Below are positions 60,022-64,000 of a stretch of DNA of 64,000 nucleotides, one piece after another. A program made the translations under genes and the position numbers. The stretch spans positions 558,001-622,000 of the forward strand of contig NZ_BSTT01000003.1 of NCBI RefSeq assembly GCF_030269685.1, read 5' to 3'. The first letter of the stretch is position 1, and the number at the start of each line of letters is the position of its first letter. A model generated the notes under the pieces. That model saw only the letters and a list, made by a program, of their open reading frames with translations, ran no database searches and had not been told where the DNA came from. Source of the DNA: Actinomycetospora sp. NBRC 106378. Lineage in GTDB: Bacteria; Actinomycetota; Actinomycetes; Mycobacteriales; Pseudonocardiaceae.

Positions 60022-60090
60022 CCCGCGGTCCCGGTCACGCATCTCCTAGGCTCCGACGACCACCGGCACCGTTCACCAGACCGAGGAGAG

Positions 60091-60813
60091 ATGGACGAGC
60101 ACGAGGTCGCCGCCCTGTCCGACGCGCTGAGCCACGCCGCCGCGACGGTGCTCCGCGCGCCCAGCCCGGACCAGGGGCTGGGCACCACGGAGGAGGTCCT
60201 CACGCGCATCGTGGAGGTCGCCGCGTCCCGGGTGTCGGGCGCCGACGGCGGTGGCATCACCCAGACCGACCGCGGCGAGGTCGTGGGCCGGGCCCCGTCG
60301 GCGGACTGGGTCGCCGACCTCGACGCCGCGCAGGCCGAGCTCGGTGAGGGCCCGTGCGTGGACGCCGGCCACCGCGACGAGCCGACCCACGTCGAGGCGA
60401 TCGACCTCGACGACGAGACCCGCTGGCCCCGGTGGCGTCCACGGGCCCGGGCGGCCGGGGTGCGCGCGATGCTGTCCTACGCGATGGGCCCGCCGGACGC
60501 GCCGGTCGGCTCGCTCAACCTGTACTCCTTCACCCCCGGGGCGTTCTCCGAGGCCGGTCGCGTCACCCTCGAGGTCTTCGCGCTCCAGGCCGCGATCGCC
60601 CTCTACGGGGCGAGCCGGGCCGAGGGCCTCGACATCGCGCTCGCGAACCGCGACCAGATCGGCCAGGCCAAGGGCATCCTCATGGAACGGCACGGGGTGG
60701 ACGGCGACCGGGCCTTCCAGATGCTGGTCGAGGCCTCGCAGCAGTCCAACATCAAGCTCCGCGACGTCGCTGCGTGGCTGACCGGGGAACACACTCCCTC
60801 GGCGCGGTCCTAG
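60091..60813 (+). CDS. GAF-ANTAR transcription antiterminator
   Basis: 240 residues; ATG at 60091 follows GAGGAGAG. A GAF domain ([47 protein letters not shown]) is joined to a C-terminal ANTAR RNA-binding domain ([37 protein letters not shown]). ANTAR proteins bind paired hairpins in mRNA and prevent termination. Its 3' end overlaps that of xerD by 4 bases. The ligand and RNA targets are unknown. Confidence 0.92.
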   Translation: MDEHEVAALSDALSHAAATVLRAPSPDQGLGTTEEVLTRIVEVAASRVSGADGGGITQTDRGEVVGRAPSADWVADLDAAQAELGEGPCVDAGHRDEPTHVEAIDLDDETRWPRWRPRARAAGVRAMLSYAMGPPDAPVGSLNLYSFTPGAFSEAGRVTLEVFALQAAIALYGASRAEGLDIALANRDQIGQAKGILMERHGVDGDRAFQMLVEASQQSNIKLRDVAAWLTGEHTPSARS

Positions 60814-61733
60814 GCGGTCCGCGCCCGGGGGTGCGAGGTCGCGTAGACCTCGCGCAGGCGGTCGACGGTGACCATCGTGTAGATCTGCGTCGTCGTCACC
60901 GACGCGTGGCCCAGCAGCTCCTGCACGACACGCAGGTCGGCCCCGCCGTCGAGCAGGTGGGTGGCGAAGGAGTGCCGCAGCGTGTGCGGTGAGATCTCCG
61001 CCGTGATCCCCGCGAACTCGGCCGTCTCGCGGAGCACGTTCCACGCGCTCTGCCGCGAGAGCCGCGCCCCCCGCGCGTTCAGGAACAGCGCCGGCGTCCC
61101 GCGGCCACGTGTCGCGAAGCCCGGCCGCGACCGCACCCGGTAGGCCTCCAGCGCGGCCAGCGCCGGACGGCCGACGGGGACCAGTCGCTGCTTGCCGCCC
61201 TTGCCGGTCAGCACGACGGTGCGCTGCTCGGCGTCCACGTCGTCGACGTCGAGGCCCACCACCTCGCTGATCCGCGCGCCCGTCGAGTAGAGCAGCTCGA
61301 GCAGCGCCCGGTCCCGCACCCCGCGTGGGTCCTCCGCGGACGGCGCCTCCAGCAGCCGGGTCACGGTGTCCACGTCGAGCGCCTTCGGCAGCTTGCGTGG
61401 TGGAGCCGGCGGGTGGACGTCCGCCGCCACGTCCCGGGTGACCTCCCCCTCCGCCAACGCGAAGCGGTGCAGTCCCCGCACGGCGACCACGGCCCGCGAC
61501 GCGCTCGCCGTCGCCAGCGGCCGGTGCCCGTCCTCCCCCGTCCGCAGCGCCACCAGGAAGTTCCCGACGTCGGGTGCGGTCACCGCGGCGAGGTCGGTGC
61601 GCCCCGCCCGCTCGAGGTGGGCGAGGTAGCGGTCGAGGTCACGGCGGTAGTTGGAGAGGGTGTGCACCGACATGCCGCGCTCGACGTCGAGGTGGTCGAG
61701 GTAGGTGCCCACGACGTCCGCTGGGTGCGCCAC
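60810..61733 (-). CDS. xerD: Site-specific tyrosine recombinase XerD
   Basis: 307 residues from GTG at 61733. The N-terminal SAM-like domain ([23 protein letters not shown]) is followed by the catalytic domain with Arg in [12 protein letters not shown], Lys in [37 protein letters not shown] and the nucleophile Tyr in that last stretch. It resolves chromosome dimers. The position next to the NUDIX and pyrG genes is the standard actinobacterial one, with one inserted gene pair between. Confidence 0.95.
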   Translation of the reverse strand: MAHPADVVGTYLDHLDVERGMSVHTLSNYRRDLDRYLAHLERAGRTDLAAVTAPDVGNFLVALRTGEDGHRPLATASASRAVVAVRGLHRFALAEGEVTRDVAADVHPPAPPRKLPKALDVDTVTRLLEAPSAEDPRGVRDRALLELLYSTGARISEVVGLDVDDVDAEQRTVVLTGKGGKQRLVPVGRPALAALEAYRVRSRPGFATRGRGTPALFLNARGARLSRQSAWNVLRETAEFAGITAEISPHTLRHSFATHLLDGGADLRVVQELLGHASVTTTQIYTMVTVDRLREVYATSHPRARTA

Positions 61734-61750
61734 TCCCCCGTTCTACCTGG

Positions 61751-62176
61751 TCAGACCGCGGGCCCCCGGGTGACCCGCCGCGGGTGCAGCACGATCCGGC
61801 GCACGCTCGCGGGGTCGGCGAACGTCGCCAGCAGCTCGCGGTGCTCCTCGGTGGCGGGGTCGGCCCAGTAGCGGTCGGCGAGCCGACGGGCCAGCTCGCT
61901 CGCCCCGTCGGCGTGGACGGTCACGTCGGCCTCGACCGACACCCAGCGCTCCGGCTCGTCGGCGGGGGCGACCACGACGAAGGCCGCCCGCGGCTCCGCG
62001 GTGAGCCGCCGGACCTTGAGCGCGTCGGCCAGGGAGAACAGCTGCAGGGCGCCGTCGGGGGTCACCTCGAACCAGACCGGCCGCGGCGCGGGGAGGCGAT
62101 CCGGTCCGGGCGGGATCGTGAGCAGTCCGAAGAGGGGGCGGTCGAGCAGGTCGCGGTCGGCGGCGGTGATCGTCAT
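61751..62176 (-). CDS. Pyridoxamine 5'-phosphate oxidase-like (FDOR) flavin/F420 protein
   Basis: 141 residues from ATG at 62176. The split barrel shows RPLFGLLTIPPGPDRLPAPRPVWFEV, LKVRRLTAEPRAAFVVVAP and RWVSVEADVTVHADG, the pattern of the PPOX/FDOR superfamily, which in actinobacteria often uses F420 or FMN to reduce small molecules. The C-terminal VRRIVLHPRRV is typical. Substrate unknown. It ends 17 bases before xerD and is divergent from the AraC gene. Confidence 0.78.
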   Translation of the reverse strand: MTITAADRDLLDRPLFGLLTIPPGPDRLPAPRPVWFEVTPDGALQLFSLADALKVRRLTAEPRAAFVVVAPADEPERWVSVEADVTVHADGASELARRLADRYWADPATEEHRELLATFADPASVRRIVLHPRRVTRGPAV

Positions 62177-62244
62177 GTCCCCACCCTGTCCGCGCGGCGT
62201 GCCCCTGCCCATGTCCGTGCCTCCCCGGCATCTTCGCCGGCGTC

Positions 62245-62250
62245 TACCCT
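62245..62250 (+). promoter_or_regulatory. -10 box, leaderless start of AraC gene
   Basis: TACCCT stands 7 bases before GTG at 62258, without a ribosome site. Base positions here are accurate to about one base. Confidence 0.4.
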
Positions 62251-62257
62251 CCGGCTC

Positions 62258-63037
62258 GTGGGCGCGGTGGAGGGACTGCTCGGCGCGATCCGGGTCGTTG
62301 ATCCGGAGCTCGTCGTCGAGGAACCGTCCGGGCGGGCGACGCTGGCCACCGGCCGCCGCCGGAGCCTCCTCGCCGTCGCGCGCGGCCGGATGCGGCTGCG
62401 CGGGACGGATCTCGGTCCCGGCGACGCGCTGCTCCTGCAGGACGGCGGGACGGTGCCGGTGGTCACGGAGGGGCCCACGACGGTGGTGGTCGCCCGGTTC
62501 GCGCTGCAGGGCGCCGCCCCGCGGCTGCTCGCGCTGCCCGACGAGGTGCTCGCCCCGGCGGACTCGGAGTTCTGCCGGCTGCTGATCGAGCGGGTCGCCG
62601 ACCAGGTCCCGGCGGGCTCCCCCGACTCCGCCTCCGACGTCGTGTCCGCCCGCCTGCTGGACTGGCTCGTCGTGGAGACCGTCCGGGACGTCCTCGTCGC
62701 GCGGGGATCCGGGGAGGTCGCCGACGCCGGGGTGGCGCGGGCGCTCGCGGCGGTGCACGCCGACCCGGCCGGCTCCTGGACGGTGGCGATCCTCGCCGAC
62801 CACGCCGGGGTGGGCCGGGCGGCCTTCGCTCGCCGGTTCACCGACGTCGTCGGGACCTCGCCGCTGGCCTACGTGCGCGAGCACCGGCTCGCCCTCGCCG
62901 AGCACGCCCTGCTCACCGAACCCGACGTCACCGTCGCCGCCGTCGCCCGCCGCGTCGGCTACGCCAACCCGTTCAGCTTCTCGACGGCGTTCCGGCGCCA
63001 CCGCGGGCTCGCACCCAGCGAGGTCCGCGCGTCCTGA
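62258..63037 (+). CDS. AraC-family transcriptional regulator
   Basis: 259 residues from a leaderless GTG at 62258. A cupin-type N-terminal domain (RRRSLLAVARGRMRLRGTDLGPGDALLL) is followed by the two AraC helix-turn-helix units: VAILADHAGVGRAAFARRF, then VTVAAVARRVGYANPFSFS and FRRHRGLAPSEVR. It belongs to the group that often represses divergent oxidoreductases. The divergent PPOX gene is its likely target. Confidence 0.88.
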   Translation: MGAVEGLLGAIRVVDPELVVEEPSGRATLATGRRRSLLAVARGRMRLRGTDLGPGDALLLQDGGTVPVVTEGPTTVVVARFALQGAAPRLLALPDEVLAPADSEFCRLLIERVADQVPAGSPDSASDVVSARLLDWLVVETVRDVLVARGSGEVADAGVARALAAVHADPAGSWTVAILADHAGVGRAAFARRFTDVVGTSPLAYVREHRLALAEHALLTEPDVTVAAVARRVGYANPFSFSTAFRRHRGLAPSEVRAS

Positions 63038-63109
63038 CGGGTCGAGACGTCACCGATCGGTCCCGGTGGGCGTCGGGAGCCGCATGGACGACATCTCGCC
63101 GCCGCGGGG

Positions 63110-63790
63110 TCAGCCCTGCTTGCGCTCGGCGTACTCGGTGGGCCGGTCGATCCAGGGCGCGTCGACGGGGCGGGGGTGAAATCGTCCGGCGACCACCTCG
63201 ACCGCGGCGAACACCCCGGCGATGCAAGGACCGTTGACGAGGTCGCCGGACATGGCGCCGGCCACGAGGTCGTCGAGCGGCACCCGGCGGATCACCAGGT
63301 CGGCCTCCTCGTCGTCCCCGGCCTCGGGCCGCTCGACCTCCCGCAGGCCTCGCGCGAGGAAGACGCGCACCGACTCGTCGGCGAACCCGGGGCAGCCGAC
63401 GACGTCGACCAGCGTCGACCAGTCGTCGGCCTCGATCCCGACCTCCTCGACCAGCTCCCGCTGCGCGGCCTCGACGGGGGCCTCGCCGGACCCGCCGTCG
63501 AGCAGGCCCGCCGGCATCTCCCAGATGCGCCGGCCGATGGCGGGCCGGTACTGGTAGATCATGACGAGGCGGTCGGAGTCGTCGAGCGCGGCGATGGCGA
63601 CCGCCCCGTAGTGCTCGACCTTCTCCCGCGTCGCGATGCGTCCGCCGGGCATGCGGACCTGGTCGCCGCGCAGGGCGAAGATCGCGCCCTCGTAGAGGGT
63701 GTCGGAGTCGACGACGTCGAAGGAGTGCGGCGGGTGGCCGTCGTGCGGGTCGCGCAGGGACGCGGGGGTCACCGGCTCTCGTGGGCTCAC
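63110..63790 (-). CDS. NUDIX hydrolase, ADP-ribose pyrophosphatase type
   Basis: 226 residues. The GTG at 63790 overlaps the pyrG stop (GTGA). The Nudix box is in [18 protein letters not shown] with both metal Glu pairs present; [10 protein letters not shown] before it is typical of the ADP-sugar branch. It should hydrolyse ADP-ribose to AMP and ribose 5-phosphate. It belongs to the conserved pyrG-nudix-xerD block. Confidence 0.93.
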   Translation of the reverse strand: MSPREPVTPASLRDPHDGHPPHSFDVVDSDTLYEGAIFALRGDQVRMPGGRIATREKVEHYGAVAIAALDDSDRLVMIYQYRPAIGRRIWEMPAGLLDGGSGEAPVEAAQRELVEEVGIEADDWSTLVDVVGCPGFADESVRVFLARGLREVERPEAGDDEEADLVIRRVPLDDLVAGAMSGDLVNGPCIAGVFAAVEVVAGRFHPRPVDAPWIDRPTEYAERKQG

Positions 63791-64000
63791 GGGACGCCGG
63801 CCTCGGACAGGCGCGCGGCCTCGGCGTCGACCGGGTCGTCCCCCTCGAGGTCGGTGTGCTCGCTGCCGTCGTTGCGGAAGAGCCGCGACGACGCGTCGTG
63901 GCGCAGCGCGGCGGCGACGAAGGCGGCGAACAGCGGGTGGGCCCGGGTGGGCCGGGACTTCAGCTCGGGGTGGGCCTGCGTCCCGACGAAGAACGGGTGC
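63787..64000 (-). CDS. pyrG: CTP synthase, C-terminal end
   Basis: The last 70 codons are visible; the gene continues beyond the window. [17 protein letters not shown] contains the His-Pro-Glu of the glutamine amidotransferase triad, followed by THPLF-like [14 protein letters not shown]. The C-terminal tail of about 40 residues is acidic and typical of actinobacterial PyrG. It makes CTP from UTP, ATP and glutamine. Confidence 0.95.
   Translation of the reverse strand, partial: HPFFVGTQAHPELKSRPTRAHPLFAAFVAAALRHDASSRLFRNDGSEHTDLEGDDPVDAEAARLSEAGVP

Overview
The window is about 73-74% GC, packs genes tightly, and often uses GTG starts and 4-base ATGA/GTGA overlaps. The chromosomal order at its right end is typical of Actinobacteria: pyrG, NUDIX hydrolase, xerD, parA, scpA, scpB, rluB, cmk, der. 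Protein style (mycothiol-type DinB-like protein, GAF-ANTAR protein, PknD-like kinases, LGFP protein) fits a Pseudonocardiales-like actinomycete; the genus is inference. Several genes have a TANNNT -10 box about 7-8 bases before the start codon, so they are probably transcribed without a leader.

Layout. Positions 1-8105 hold ordinary single genes: the end of an amino-acid permease, a sugar MFS transporter, an SRPBCC protein, psuG, a flavin monooxygenase-like gene behind a short leader peptide, a zinc-finger RNase H, and a SNF2-type helicase. Positions 8106-14712 are an accessory stretch of visibly lower GC: an exported protein, a secreted lipase-like lipoprotein, a NarL-type two-component pair, a D-aminopeptidase and an LGFP protein. 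Positions 14782-17295 hold an AMP-forming acyl-CoA ligase, a decayed nucleotidyltransferase and a YchJ protein.

Positions 17330-32647 form one minus-strand operon of eight genes. It makes and uses 2,3-diaminopropionate (SbnA and SbnB). It contains a stand-alone adenylation-carrier NRPS and a large Pls/PosA-like membrane NRPS whose own adenylation domain has decayed. It also encodes a TauD-type oxygenase and a Rieske lipoprotein, and is bracketed by two Ser/Thr kinases with extracellular YVTN propellers. A poly- or oligo-diaminopropionate product is the best guess. A BLUF blue-light receptor diverges from it, followed by tRNA-Pro(GGG).

Positions 34371-45818 hold two tandem LAL-type LuxR regulators, a tandem-repeat protein, and a three-gene operon of a pseudokinase-like membrane protein, a CBS protein and a 1198-residue fusion. 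The fusion reads FHA, PrnB/IDO-like heme domain, CPR-like FAD/NAD(P)H reductase, cytochrome b5, helical tail. This looks like a phospho-regulated, self-sufficient heme oxygenase and is the most unusual protein in the window. Two near-identical palindromes precede the tandem-repeat gene and the pseudokinase gene.

Positions 45831-64000 are the conserved der-to-pyrG block read on the minus strand. It is interrupted by an MFS/SDR pair between rluB and scpB, and by about 7.7 kb between parA and xerD. The larger insertion carries IclR and LysR regulators, a YncE-like propeller, an aromatic-acid transporter, a benzoylformate decarboxylase with an 18-bp palindromic element inside its coding sequence, an ATP-binding protein, an HTH protein and a GAF-ANTAR antiterminator.

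All assignments come from reading motifs by eye; no database search was run.
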